Assembly (NCBI RefSeq): GCF_000007705.1
Contig: NC_005085.1
Coordinates: 3,233,752-3,297,751 of the forward strand
Length of the DNA: 64,000 nt
Origin: Chromobacterium violaceum ATCC 12472
GTDB taxonomy: Bacteria > Pseudomonadota > Gammaproteobacteria > Burkholderiales > Chromobacteriaceae
Direction: 5' to 3'
The notes beneath the pieces are model-generated. The model saw only the letters and a program-made list of their open reading frames with translations. It was not told the DNA's origin and did not search any database. This document shows, piece after piece, positions 43,145 to 52,356 of this stretch; position 1 is the stretch's first letter; each line of letters opens with the position of its first letter. The translations under genes were made by a program, and so were the position numbers.

Positions 43145-43987
43145 ATGCCCAAAGCCAAAATCGTCGCACCGCAGGAAGGCGCCCGCCTGCAGGCCTTGGA
43201 CCTGCGCACGCTGGGCCGCCCGATACACCTGCTGCCGCTGTTTGCCCGCGCCTTGCGGCAGGAACTGGAAGACTTTCTCGAACGCGAACTGAACCGCCGC
43301 TACCACGCCGGCTTCCGCATCGACGCGTTGCGCCAGCAGCTGCCGGCGGCCGACGAGCGGCGCTGGCAGTGGCACGCGCTGGACGATTGGCGGCTGGGCA
43401 GCCATTTCGACCGCGGCCTGCTGCTGGGCATACTTGATTACCGCTTCGGCGCCCGCGCCGGCGCGTCGGACGGCGAACTGCCGGCCGAAACCGAAACCGA
43501 GCGCCGCCTGGGCCGCACGCTGGCCGAACGGCTGCTGCCGCGCCTGGCCCGCGCCATCCATCAACTTAGCCGCGCCTCTCTGCCCGACGCTTCCAGGCCG
43601 CAGCCGCTGGGCTACCCGGACCAGGCCGCCTGGCAGCTGGAGGTGGACCTCAGCGACGGCGACGCCAAGCTCGGCACGCTGCGCCTGCGCCTGAACGCCG
43701 CCGCCTTCGACGCGCTGCTGCAGAACCTGTCCGGCCAGCGTCCGCGGCTGCTGGGCAACCCGGACAGCGCCAACTTCGCCGAGCGGGTGCGCATCCGCCT
43801 GGACGCCAGGCTGCTGGAGCAGGAACTGCCGCTGGGCGCGGTGCTGGACCTGCGCCCCGGCAGCGTGCTGCCCGTCGCCATGCAGCCTCACGCCGAAGTT
43901 TGCGCCCAGGGCTCGCCGCTGTTCCGCGCCCAGGTGGTGGAGCGCCAGGGCAAACTGTGCCTGTCCGGCTTCGCCGACATCGAATAA
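43145..43987 (+). CDS. fliM: flagellar motor switch protein FliM, short lateral-type
   Basis: A 280-residue FliM. The middle CheC-like domain and the C-terminal SpoA domain (LPLGAVLDLRPGSVLPVAMQ, ending RAQVVERQGKLCLSGFADIE) are present. The protein starts MPKAKIVAPQEGARLQALDL and lacks the N-terminal EIDALL-type CheY-binding peptide, and it is shorter than the usual 320-340 residues. This suggests a switch that does not respond to CheY-P. First gene of fliMNPQR-flhBA. Confidence 0.88.
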   Translation: MPKAKIVAPQEGARLQALDLRTLGRPIHLLPLFARALRQELEDFLERELNRRYHAGFRIDALRQQLPAADERRWQWHALDDWRLGSHFDRGLLLGILDYRFGARAGASDGELPAETETERRLGRTLAERLLPRLARAIHQLSRASLPDASRPQPLGYPDQAAWQLEVDLSDGDAKLGTLRLRLNAAAFDALLQNLSGQRPRLLGNPDSANFAERVRIRLDARLLEQELPLGAVLDLRPGSVLPVAMQPHAEVCAQGSPLFRAQVVERQGKLCLSGFADIE

Positions 43988-44002
43988 ACCAAGGAACCCG
44001 CA

Positions 44003-44353
44003 ATGGAACTGAACCAAGACTTCGACCTGGACGGCATCCTGGACGGCCTGGACGCCGACGCGCCCTCCCCCGCGCCCGCCGAATCCGCGCCGGCCCCGCG
44101 CGACATGACACCTTTCCTGCGCAAGATCCCGGTGAAGCTGACGCTGGAAGTCGGCAGCGCCGACATCAGCCTGGCCGATCTGTGCCAGATAAGCGCCGGA
44201 TCGGTGGTGGAGCTGGACAAGATCGCCGGCGAGCCGCTGGACATCAAGGTCAACGGCACCGTGATCGGCCGCGCCGAGGTGGTGGTGTCCGGCGACAATT
44301 ACGGCCTGCGCGTGGTGGAACTCAACGACCTGCAGCTGGACAGCCTGGCCTGA
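44003..44353 (+). CDS. fliN: flagellar motor switch protein FliN
   Basis: A 116-residue SpoA-domain protein: IPVKLTLEVGSADISLADLC, then GSVVELDKIAGEPLDIKVNG, ending with the typical YGLRVVELNDL. A Pro/Ala-rich linker precedes the domain. Forms the C-ring with FliM. TGATG overlap with fliP. Confidence 0.93.
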   Translation: MELNQDFDLDGILDGLDADAPSPAPAESAPAPRDMTPFLRKIPVKLTLEVGSADISLADLCQISAGSVVELDKIAGEPLDIKVNGTVIGRAEVVVSGDNYGLRVVELNDLQLDSLA

Positions 44354-45099
44354 TGAAACGCGCACTTCCCCTGCTGCCGCTCGCCGCCGCTGGCCTGCTC
44401 GCGGCCGCGCCAGCCTGGGCCGAGCCGCTGAAGCTGCTGTCCGCCAACGCCGGCGGCTCATCCGTCGACTTCACGATCAAGACCCAGATCCTGATCCTGA
44501 TGACGGCGCTGGGCCTGCTGCCGGTGCTGGTGCTGATGATGACCAGCTTCACGCGCTTCGTCATCGTGCTGTCGCTGCTGCGCCAGGCGCTGGGCCTGCA
44601 GCAGGGCCTGCCCAACCGCCTGATCACCGGCGTGGCGCTGATCCTGACGCTGCTGGTGATGCGCCCGGTGGGACTGCAGGTGTGGAACGAGGCGATGGTG
44701 CCCTTCGACCAGGACAAGATCACCATGCAGCAGGCGCTGGAGATCGCCGCCAAACCGGTCAGCCGCTTCATGCTGGCCCAGACCGGCAAGACCGCGCTGG
44801 CCCAGGTGGCGCGCCTGTCCGGCGAGGAAAACGTCGCCCGCCCGGAAGACCACGCCTTCACCGTCAAGCTGGCGGCCTTCGTGCTGTCCGAGCTGAAAAC
44901 CGCGTTCCAGATCGGCTGCATGCTGTTCATTCCCTTCCTGGTGATAGACCTGGTGGTGTCCAGCGTGCTGATGGCGATGGGCATGATGATGCTGTCGCCG
45001 CTGGTGATCTCGTTGCCGCTGAAGCTGCTGCTGTTCGTGCTGGTGGACGGCTGGTCGCTGACCGTCAACACGCTGGTCACGTCGATACAGGCCTATTAG
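44353..45099 (+). CDS. fliP: flagellar export gate protein FliP
   Basis: A 248-residue protein with a cleavable signal (MKRALPLLPLAAAGLLAAAP) and four membrane segments. Conserved stretches: LVLMMTSFTRFVIVLSLLRQ, ALGLQQGLPNRLITGVALIL, KTAFQIGCMLFIPFLVIDLV and SSVLMAMGMMMLSPLVISLP. Forms the FliP5-FliQ4-FliR1 gate. Confidence 0.96.
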   Translation: MKRALPLLPLAAAGLLAAAPAWAEPLKLLSANAGGSSVDFTIKTQILILMTALGLLPVLVLMMTSFTRFVIVLSLLRQALGLQQGLPNRLITGVALILTLLVMRPVGLQVWNEAMVPFDQDKITMQQALEIAAKPVSRFMLAQTGKTALAQVARLSGEENVARPEDHAFTVKLAAFVLSELKTAFQIGCMLFIPFLVIDLVVSSVLMAMGMMMLSPLVISLPLKLLLFVLVDGWSLTVNTLVTSIQAY

Positions 45100-45112
45100 G
45101 AGGGACGGAGCC

Positions 45113-45385
45113 ATGCTGACGCCCGATATCGCCGTCGACATCGTCAACGACAGCCTGCGCGTGGTGGTGACGCTGGTGGTGCTGCTGGTGCTGCCCAGCC
45201 TGATCGTCGGCGTGGTGGTCAGCCTGATCCAGGCCGCCACCCAGATCAACGAGCAGACGCTGTCCTTCCTGCCCCGGCTCTTGATCGTGCTGTTGACCAT
45301 CGCGCTGGCCGGCCACTGGATCACCGGCTACCTGATGGATTTCTGCGTCGCCATGTTCCAGCGCGCCGCGAGCCAGGTGGGGTAG
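45113..45385 (+). CDS. fliQ: flagellar export gate protein FliQ
   Basis: A 90-residue protein with two membrane helices; SLIVGVVVSLIQAATQINEQ followed by TLSFLPRLLIVLL is the family core. AGGAGGG lies upstream of the ATG. Confidence 0.95.
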   Translation: MLTPDIAVDIVNDSLRVVVTLVVLLVLPSLIVGVVVSLIQAATQINEQTLSFLPRLLIVLLTIALAGHWITGYLMDFCVAMFQRAASQVG

Positions 45386-45387
45386 CG

Positions 45388-46167
45388 ATGCAGGGCCTGT
45401 ACGCCCAGCTGCTGGATCTGGTTCCCGCCGTCTGGTGGCCGTTCTGCCGGCTGATGGCGGCCTTCGCCATCGCGCCCTTCATCGGCGACGCGGTGGTGCC
45501 GATGCGCGCCCGCGTCGGCCTGGCGCTGGCGCTGGCCGTCGCCTGCATTCCCGGCATGCCCGCCCATTCGCCTATCGACCCGTTCACGCTGCACGGCGTC
45601 GCCGCCAGCGTCGAGCAGGTGGTCATCGGCCTGCTGTTCGGCCTCGCCTTCCAGCTGACCTTGTCGGTGCTGGCGCTGCTCGGCTTCCTGCTGTCGTCGC
45701 AGATGGGCCTGTCGATGGCCATCATGAACGACCCCGGCAACGGCAACAGCTCGGACGTGGTGTCCAGCCTGCTCTACCTGTTGGCCGCGCTGCTGTTCTT
45801 CGCCATGGACGGCCATCTGGTGCTGGTGCAGGTGGTGTACGCCAGCTTCCGCGCCTGGCCGCTGGGCGGCGGCATCCCGCAGGCTTCGCTGCCGGTGCTG
45901 GCCGCCAGCGTCGGCTGGGTGATGTCGGCGGCGATGATCCTGGCCTTGCCGGTGGTGTTCGCCACCTTCGTCGTCCAGGCCGGTTTCGGCATGATCAACC
46001 GCGTGGCGCCGGCGCTGAACTTGTTCTCGCTGGGCTTCCCGGTGGTGACGCTGTTCGGCTTGTCCACGCTGACCCTGCTGATGCAAGTGCTGCCGCCGCA
46101 ATACCTGAGCCTGAGCGAGCAGACGCTGCGGCTGCTGAACCGCCTGCTGGAGATCGGCCATGGCTGA
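45388..46167 (+). CDS. fliR: flagellar export gate protein FliR
   Basis: A 259-residue protein with about six membrane segments. Family stretches: RLMAAFAIAPFIGDAVVPMR, GLLFGLAFQLTLSVLALLGF, and FGMINRVAPALNLFSLGFPV. It starts two bases after fliQ and overlaps flhB by eight bases. Confidence 0.94.
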   Translation: MQGLYAQLLDLVPAVWWPFCRLMAAFAIAPFIGDAVVPMRARVGLALALAVACIPGMPAHSPIDPFTLHGVAASVEQVVIGLLFGLAFQLTLSVLALLGFLLSSQMGLSMAIMNDPGNGNSSDVVSSLLYLLAALLFFAMDGHLVLVQVVYASFRAWPLGGGIPQASLPVLAASVGWVMSAAMILALPVVFATFVVQAGFGMINRVAPALNLFSLGFPVVTLFGLSTLTLLMQVLPPQYLSLSEQTLRLLNRLLEIGHG

Positions 46168-47299
46168 GGCGCGGCAGGACGACAAGACCGAAAAGGCCAC
46201 GCCCCAGCGGCTGCGCAAGGCCCGCGAGCAGGGCCAGGTGCCGCGCTCCAAGGACCTGGCCGCCGCGCTGGGCCTGCTGCTGGCGCTGAAGATGATGTTC
46301 TGGCTGGCGCCGGGCTGGCTGGACGATTTCCGGCAATTGTTCGCGCTGGCCTTCGCCTCGCTGTCCGGCCAGGGCGCGCTGGAAAACAGCTTGTCCAAGC
46401 TGTTCGGCGGCACCCTGCTGCTGCTGATCAAGATGCTGGCGCCGCTGGCCGTCATTCCGCTGACCATGCTGCTGCTCAGCCTGTTTCCCGGCGGCTGGGT
46501 GTTCGTGCTGAACCAGATCAGCCCCAAGTTCGAGCGGATGAACCCGCTGGCCCACCTGTCGCGGCTGGCCTCGCCCAAGCACGCCAGCGAGATCGGCAAA
46601 TCCATCGCCAAGGCGCTGGTGCTGGGCTGGCTGCTGTACCGCGTGGCCAGCGATGCGCTGCATGACTTCTTCGCGCTGCACAGCATGCCGCTGCTGCCGA
46701 CGCTGGCCGGCGCCGCCGACCTGCTGCTGTCCTGCCTGCTCAAGCTGGCCGCGGTGTTCCTGCTGTTCGCGCTGGCCGATCTGCCGCTGCAGGTGTTCCT
46801 GTTCCTGAAGCAGCAGCGGATGAGCAAGCAGGAAATCAAGGAAGAGCACAAGAACACCGAAGGACGGCCCGAAGTGCGCCAGCGCATCCGCCAGCTGCAG
46901 CAGCAGATGGCGCAACGCGGCGTGCGCAAGGCGCTGCCCGGCGCCGACGTGATCATCGTCAACCCCAGCCACTACGCGGTGGCGCTGAAATACGACGAAA
47001 ACCGCGCCGAGGCGCCGTTCATCGTCGCCAAGGGCGTGGACGAGATGGCGCTGTACATCCGCCAGCTGGCGGAGGAAATGAAACTGACGGTATTGCCGCT
47101 GCCGCCCTTGGCGCGCGCGGTGTACCACACCACCCAGGTCAACCAGCAGATCCCCGCGCCGCTATACCGCGCGGTGGCCCAAGTGCTGACCTATGTTTTG
47201 CAACTGAAGGCGTTCCAGGCGGGTAGCCGCCGCAGCCGGCCCACCCTGCCGGACCTGCCGGTCCCCCGCGAACTGTCCGATCCCGAGCCCGCATCATGA
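46160..47299 (+). CDS. flhB: flagellar export switch protein FlhB
   Basis: A 379-residue protein: four membrane segments in the first 215 residues, opened by the typical KTEKATPQRLRKAREQGQVP. The cytoplasmic domain carries the autocleavage site as NPSH (IIVNPSHYAVALKYDENRAE) rather than NPTH. It switches export from rod/hook to filament substrates together with FliK. Overlaps flhA by four bases. Confidence 0.95.
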   Translation: MAEARQDDKTEKATPQRLRKAREQGQVPRSKDLAAALGLLLALKMMFWLAPGWLDDFRQLFALAFASLSGQGALENSLSKLFGGTLLLLIKMLAPLAVIPLTMLLLSLFPGGWVFVLNQISPKFERMNPLAHLSRLASPKHASEIGKSIAKALVLGWLLYRVASDALHDFFALHSMPLLPTLAGAADLLLSCLLKLAAVFLLFALADLPLQVFLFLKQQRMSKQEIKEEHKNTEGRPEVRQRIRQLQQQMAQRGVRKALPGADVIIVNPSHYAVALKYDENRAEAPFIVAKGVDEMALYIRQLAEEMKLTVLPLPPLARAVYHTTQVNQQIPAPLYRAVAQVLTYVLQLKAFQAGSRRSRPTLPDLPVPRELSDPEPAS

Positions 47300-49386
47300 A
47301 CTCGCTGACCAAACTGCTTGCCGACATCGGCCGCCACAAGCTCGCCGCCCCGCTGTTCCTGCTCGCCATCCTGGCGATGGTGATGCTGCCCCTGCCGCCC
47401 TTGGCGCTGGACATGCTGTTCACCTTCAACATCGTGCTGGCCATCATCGTGATCCTGGTCAGCGTGTCGGCGCGGCGGCCGCTGGACTTCTCGGTGTTCC
47501 CCACCATCATCCTGGCCACCACGCTGCTCAGGCTGTCGCTGAACGTGGCGTCCACCCGGGTGGTGCTGCTGCACGGCCACGAGGGGACCCACGCCGCCGG
47601 CCGGGTGATCGAGGCCTTCGGCAATGTGGTGATAGGCGGCAACTTCGTCGTCGGCATGGTGGTGTTCGTCATCCTGATGATCATCAACTTCATGGTGGTG
47701 ACCAAGGGTGCCGAGCGGATCTCCGAGGTGTCGGCCCGCTTCACGCTGGATGCGCTGCCGGGCAAGCAGATGGCGATCGACGCCGACCTCAACGCCGGCC
47801 TGATCAACCAGGAGCAGGCGCAGCAGCGGCGCCGCGACATCGCCACCGAGGCGGATTTCTACGGCGCGATGGACGGCGCGTCCAAATTCGTCCGCGGCGA
47901 CGCCATCGCCGGCATCCTGATCCTGATCATCAACCTGTTCGGCGGCGTGGCCATCGGCGCGCTGATGCACAATCTGTCGATGGGCGACGCCTTCCGCCAG
48001 TACGCGCTGATGACCATAGGCGACGGCCTGGTGGCGCAGATTCCGGCGTTGCTGCTGTCTTCCGCCGCCGCCATCATCGTCACCCGCATCAACGACGAGG
48101 CCGACATGCCGCAGCAGGTGGGCAGCCAGATGCTGGCTTCGCCGACCGTGCTGATGAGCGCGGCCGGCATGATGCTGGTGCTGGCCATCATCCCCGGCAT
48201 GCCGTGGCCCACCTTCCTCGGCTTCGCCGCGCTGCTCGGCTACGTGGCCTGGCGCATGCACGCCCGCCGGCCGGTCGCCGCCAGCACCCTGAACCAGGCG
48301 GCGGTGAAGTCGGCGCTGCAGGGCGAATCCGAGATCGAGCTGGAATGGAGCACCCTGCCCTACGCCGACACGCTGGGCATCGCGCTCGGCTACAAGCTGG
48401 TGGCGCTGCTGGACGCCGGCCAGGGCGCGCCGCTGACCAAGCGCGTCAAGGGCGTGCGACAGAGCCTGTCCGAGCAGATGGGATTGCTGCTGCCGACGGT
48501 GAATCTGCGCGACGACCTGCGTCTCAAGCCTTCCCAATACGCGATCCAGATCTCCGGCAACACCGTAGCCGAGGCCGAGGTTTACGCAGACCGGCTGATG
48601 GCGATTCCGTCGCCCGACGTTTACGGCGAGGTGGACGGCATCCCCGGCATCGACCCGGCCTTCGGCATGCCGGTCACCTGGATCGCCCTCGCCGACAAGA
48701 GCAAGGCGCTGGGCCTGGGCTATCAGGTGGTGGATTGCGCCAGCGTGATGGCCACCCACCTGAACAAAGTGATGCGCGAGAACCTGGCCGAGCTGTTCCG
48801 CCACGACGACGTGGCGGCGCTGGGCGAGCGGCTGGCGGCGCTGGCGCCCAAGCTTGCCGCCGCGCTGGGCCAGGCGCTGACGCCGGTGCAGCAGCTGCGC
48901 GTGTTCCGCCAGCTGCTGCAGGACAATGTGTCGCTGAAGGACATCGTGCCCATCGCCACCGCCCTGCTGGAAGCCAGCGACGCCAGCAAGGACCCCATCA
49001 TGCTGGCGGCCGAGGTGCGCTGCGCGCTGAAACGCCAGATCGTCCAGGCCATCATCGGCCCGCGCGACGAGATCCGGGCCTTCAACCTGTCGGCCGACCT
49101 GGAAAACCTGCTGCTCTCCGCGCTGGGCCAGGCGCAGCAGACCGGCAAGCCGCAGCTGGACAGTTTCCCGATCGATCCCAACGTGTTGCAGCAGCTGCAA
49201 GCCAATATGCCGGTGGTCCGCGACCAGATGAAGCAGCTGGGCCAGGCGCCGGTGCTGCTGGTGATGCCCCAGATCCGCCCGCTGCTGGCCCGCTACGGCC
49301 GGCTGTTCGCGCCCGGCCTGCACGTGCTGTCGTACAACGAAGTGCCGGAAAACCGCCAGGTCAGCCTGACCGGCACCTTGGGCTGA
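47296..49386 (+). CDS. flhA: flagellar export gate protein FlhA
   Basis: A 696-residue protein: about eight membrane segments in the first 320 residues, with the FHIPEP-type signature SVFPTIILATTLLRLSLNVA and STRVVLLHGHEGTHAAGRVI. The C-terminal cytoplasmic docking domain begins around residue 340 (ELEWSTLPYADTLGIALGYK) and contains IPGIDPAFGMPVTWIALADK. Last gene of fliMNPQR-flhBA. Confidence 0.96.
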   Translation: MNSLTKLLADIGRHKLAAPLFLLAILAMVMLPLPPLALDMLFTFNIVLAIIVILVSVSARRPLDFSVFPTIILATTLLRLSLNVASTRVVLLHGHEGTHAAGRVIEAFGNVVIGGNFVVGMVVFVILMIINFMVVTKGAERISEVSARFTLDALPGKQMAIDADLNAGLINQEQAQQRRRDIATEADFYGAMDGASKFVRGDAIAGILILIINLFGGVAIGALMHNLSMGDAFRQYALMTIGDGLVAQIPALLLSSAAAIIVTRINDEADMPQQVGSQMLASPTVLMSAAGMMLVLAIIPGMPWPTFLGFAALLGYVAWRMHARRPVAASTLNQAAVKSALQGESEIELEWSTLPYADTLGIALGYKLVALLDAGQGAPLTKRVKGVRQSLSEQMGLLLPTVNLRDDLRLKPSQYAIQISGNTVAEAEVYADRLMAIPSPDVYGEVDGIPGIDPAFGMPVTWIALADKSKALGLGYQVVDCASVMATHLNKVMRENLAELFRHDDVAALGERLAALAPKLAAALGQALTPVQQLRVFRQLLQDNVSLKDIVPIATALLEASDASKDPIMLAAEVRCALKRQIVQAIIGPRDEIRAFNLSADLENLLLSALGQAQQTGKPQLDSFPIDPNVLQQLQANMPVVRDQMKQLGQAPVLLVMPQIRPLLARYGRLFAPGLHVLSYNEVPENRQVSLTGTLG

Positions 49387-49402
49387 CGCGCTCGCATTTC
49401 TT

Positions 49403-49427
49403 GCGCCGGATGCCTGCCATCCGGCGC
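49403..49427 (+). terminator. stable hairpin after flhA
   Basis: Perfect 10-bp stem GCGCCGGATG / CATCCGGCGC with loop CCTGC, 17 bases past the flhA stop. No T tract follows, so it may be a weak terminator or an mRNA 3' end. Confidence 0.5.
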
Positions 49428-49697
49428 GAATCCCCCGGCCCTTTCAGGCCAGACCCTCCCCATCATGCCGCTTAGTGCATGATATTCATGGCCTTAGGCC
49501 AAAAATTCCGCGATTTCAATTGATGAAATGGGCCAGCTGCCCCTGAAATACAGGCGTACCTTTTCGCATGTTGTGAAAATGCAAATGCATGTTTCGCAAA
49601 ATTAGGAAAAATTGCCAGTATGAGCATTTTTTGCACACATGTCGGCCGCATGGATGCTAGGATCGCCAATATGAAAATCATGTGACGGGACATCGCC
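49428..49697. other. AT-rich intergenic region upstream of the BetR regulator
   Basis: About 270 bases with an AT-rich core (49490-49680). It contains repeated ATGCAAATGCATG-like and TTTTGCACACATG elements but no clear promoter by eye. No coding sequence seen. Confidence 0.5.
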
Positions 49698-50561
49698 ATG
49701 ACCACCCCCAAGTCCGCCAACGAAATCATCTGCGACAACATCCGCAAGCAGCTGGACCAGTTCCGCTGGCCGGAAGCGCAGCAAGCCAGCCTGATCGAAC
49801 AGATCCTGGGATTGAGCACCTCCCAGGCATACCGCAAGCTGAACGGCAGTAGCCCCTGGCAGCTGGCCCAGGTGGAGCGCCTAGCCCAGTACTTCAACCT
49901 CCCGGCCTCCAGCCTGCTGGTCGACCACAGCCAGCAGGAAGGGCAGAGCCCGATGGACAACGAACTGCTGCCGGCCATCCTGCACCTGAACAACCAGAGC
50001 GGCGAGGCCCATTGCTGGATACAGCTGGGCGAACAGCTGGCCGACGACTCCTGCGCGCCGCTGTTCCTGGCCAAGCGCCTGCACGACTGTTGGCATGTGT
50101 TCCCCGGCACCCTGTTCGACGGCGAGGACGGCTACGAGGTCGGCTACCTGACCATACGCCCGCCCAAGCGCGCCAACACCAAGCGGCTGCTGGTGGCGGT
50201 CCTGGACGACAAGGACGCCGACCTGCTGTCGGCCATCCTGGTGCAGCAAGGCCTGTTCGCCCTGCCCTACCATCAGCCGCAGGCGCTGTTGCAGGCCTTG
50301 CAGCACGAGGAGTTCGACGCCTTCGTGCTGGACTGGGTGCTGGGCGAGCCCACCAGTTGCATGGAAGTGATCGAGACCATACGCAGCCACTCGTCCACGG
50401 TGCCCATCGTGGTGCTGACCGGCTACGCGCTTGAGCATGAAAGCGAGCTGTCGCGCGCCTTGCAGACCCACGGCGTCTACTACATCGGCAAGCCGGCGCC
50501 CGGCTCCATCCTGGCGCTGCAGATCAAGAACATGGTCACCAACGCGCTGGAACATGCCTGA
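49698..50561 (+). CDS. BetR-type regulator with a C-terminal receiver domain
   Basis: A 287-residue protein. The N-terminal part (residues about 8-80, LIEQILGLSTSQAYRKLNGS, then PWQLAQVERLAQYFNLPASS) is a BetR-type helix-turn-helix. A middle region of about 80 residues has no clear identity. A receiver follows (about 163-285): D170/D171 acidic pair, D212 phosphoacceptor in FVLDWVLG, T241, K265. This DNA-binding-first, receiver-last order is unlike ordinary response regulators. It is convergent with a hybrid histidine kinase, its likely partner. Confidence 0.83.
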   Translation: MTTPKSANEIICDNIRKQLDQFRWPEAQQASLIEQILGLSTSQAYRKLNGSSPWQLAQVERLAQYFNLPASSLLVDHSQQEGQSPMDNELLPAILHLNNQSGEAHCWIQLGEQLADDSCAPLFLAKRLHDCWHVFPGTLFDGEDGYEVGYLTIRPPKRANTKRLLVAVLDDKDADLLSAILVQQGLFALPYHQPQALLQALQHEEFDAFVLDWVLGEPTSCMEVIETIRSHSSTVPIVVLTGYALEHESELSRALQTHGVYYIGKPAPGSILALQIKNMVTNALEHA

Positions 50562-50581
50562 GCCTCGCTCAAGCCGATAAC

Positions 50582-50612
50582 AAAACAGGCTCCGCACGGA
50601 GCCTGTTTTTTT
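50582..50612. terminator. bidirectional terminator between convergent signalling genes
   Basis: Stem AAAACAGGCTCCG / CGGAGCCTGTTTT with loop CA, followed by TTT. It serves the BetR gene rightward and the kinase gene leftward. Confidence 0.88.
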
Positions 50613-50629
50613 GCCCTGCCGCCTTTGCG

Positions 50630-52345
50630 CTACAGCGGCAGCGCCGCCAGCGCGGCGCGCAGCTGGCCGCTGTCGAAAGGCTTGCGCAGCCTGGCGGCGA
50701 ACCAGCCTGCGCGCGCGTCGGCGAATTCGTCGGGGTCGGCGCTCATCGCCAGCATCAGCGGCCGCTGCGGCTGCTTGCGCGCCAGCTCCGCCAGCTGGTA
50801 GCCGCTGTCGCCGCCCAGCTGCATGTCCAGCAGCAACACGTCGAAACGCTGTTGCACCAGGCTGCCGGCCGCTTGCGACAGCGTCGCCGCGCAGGATACC
50901 TGGTAGCCCTCCTGGCCCAGCAGTTCGGCGATCGAGCCGCGGATCTCGTCGTCGTCCTCGACCACCAGCACGCTGCGCCCCTGCTCGCTCTCTCCCACCG
51001 CGCGCAGCGGCAGCCTGACGGTGAACACGGAACCCGCGCCCACCGCGCTTTCCATTTCTATGCTGCCGCCGAACAGGCGCACCAGCTCCTTGACGATGGA
51101 CAGGCCCAGGCCGCTGCTGCCGGGACGGCGATTGCGCCCCTGGCTGAACGGCTGGAATATCCTCTGCCTGTCCTCGTCGGCGATGCCGATGCCGGTGTCG
51201 CTGACCTCCAGCCACAGTTCGGAATGATCGGCGTCGCTGACGCCTCGCGCCTTCAGCGTGACGCCGCCCTGATCGGTGTAGCGTATCGCGTTGGACACCA
51301 GATTGCCGACGATCTGGCGCAAGCGGGTCTCGTCCAGCAGCGCGCGCTCGGGCAGGCCATCCTCTTCGTAGCGCAGGGTCAGGCCCTTGGCGTCCGCCAG
51401 CGGCTGCATCACGTCGATCACCGCTTTCAGCGCCGCGGACGGCTTGACCCGGCCCGGATTCAGCCGCAGCTGCATGTTCTTGATCGCCGAGATGTCCATG
51501 ATGTCGTGGACCTGGCTGGTCAGCTGCGCCATGCCGGCCTTCATCCGCTTGAGCGCCAACTGGGCGGCCGGCTGCGGCATCACCGCGGGCTCCACCAGCT
51601 CCATGCACATCTGCATCGATTGCAGCGGGGAGCGGATCTCGTGGCCCAGCGTGCCCAGAAAGGTGGTTCGGTCCAGCTCCAGCGCGACGGTGGCCTGGTG
51701 CGCCGCGCGCTCCTGCTCGAGCAGCGACTGCCTGACCTCGGCCAGCTCCTTCACTTCGCGGAAGCGCATCAACACCAGCAGCACGCCGCAGATGCCGCCG
51801 CACAGCACCAGCTGCAGCATCAGCATCTGCGAGCGCTGGCTGGCCAGCGCCCTGGTGCGCGCCACGCGGGTAGACACCTCGGCTTCGCGGCTCTGCACCG
51901 CGAAATTGGCCAGCACCGGGCGCAGCGCGTCCATGCGCACCACCATGCGGCGCGCCCAGTCGGGCGTGATCCGCAGCCAGCTCTTGTCATGGATCAGCGG
52001 CCCCAGCGCGCCGACCAGCGCCTCGAAGCCGGCCACCCGGCGCAGTTGGCGGTGCACCAGCACGCTGTCCGGCGCCTCGAACACCTGGTAGCGGCTTTGC
52101 AGCAACTGGAACTGCGCGCCCGGATCGAACGACGAGGGCTCGGCCGCGTAGCCGATCAGCTCCGCCCGGGTCTTCTCCAGCTCGATGTGCAGCTGCGCCA
52201 CCGTCCAGTACAGCTGCTCGCTCTTGCCGCTGTCTATCAGGGCCTGGCTGGCGCGGTCTATCCGGTAGAAATTCCAGCCGGCGGCCAGCAGCAGCACCAG
52301 CAGCGACAGGATCAGCCACCACGGCGCCTGCACATAGCGCTTCAT
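50630..52345 (-). CDS. hybrid histidine kinase with C-terminal receiver
   Basis: A 571-residue membrane sensor. Membrane segments at about 9-23 and 176-194 enclose a helical periplasmic domain of about 150 residues. A short linker leads to the kinase: H235 in FLGTLGHEIRSPLQSM; N box RQIVGNLVSNAIRYTDQGGV; G boxes DTGIGIADEDRQRIFQPF and SSGLGLSIVKELV. The C-terminal receiver has DDD in VVEDDDEIR and phosphoacceptor Asp in DVLLLDMQLGG. It starts 11 bases after the periplasmic protein gene, so the two form an operon. Confidence 0.9.
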   Translation of the reverse strand: MKRYVQAPWWLILSLLVLLLAAGWNFYRIDRASQALIDSGKSEQLYWTVAQLHIELEKTRAELIGYAAEPSSFDPGAQFQLLQSRYQVFEAPDSVLVHRQLRRVAGFEALVGALGPLIHDKSWLRITPDWARRMVVRMDALRPVLANFAVQSREAEVSTRVARTRALASQRSQMLMLQLVLCGGICGVLLVLMRFREVKELAEVRQSLLEQERAAHQATVALELDRTTFLGTLGHEIRSPLQSMQMCMELVEPAVMPQPAAQLALKRMKAGMAQLTSQVHDIMDISAIKNMQLRLNPGRVKPSAALKAVIDVMQPLADAKGLTLRYEEDGLPERALLDETRLRQIVGNLVSNAIRYTDQGGVTLKARGVSDADHSELWLEVSDTGIGIADEDRQRIFQPFSQGRNRRPGSSGLGLSIVKELVRLFGGSIEMESAVGAGSVFTVRLPLRAVGESEQGRSVLVVEDDDEIRGSIAELLGQEGYQVSCAATLSQAAGSLVQQRFDVLLLDMQLGGDSGYQLAELARKQPQRPLMLAMSADPDEFADARAGWFAARLRKPFDSGQLRAALAALPL

Positions 52346-52356
52346 GCCGCCCAGCC

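Noticed and set aside
47191-49323. 710-codon leftward frame antisense to flhA
   Set aside because: Composition is typical of an antisense shadow (Gln/His/Arg-rich) and flhA is complete.
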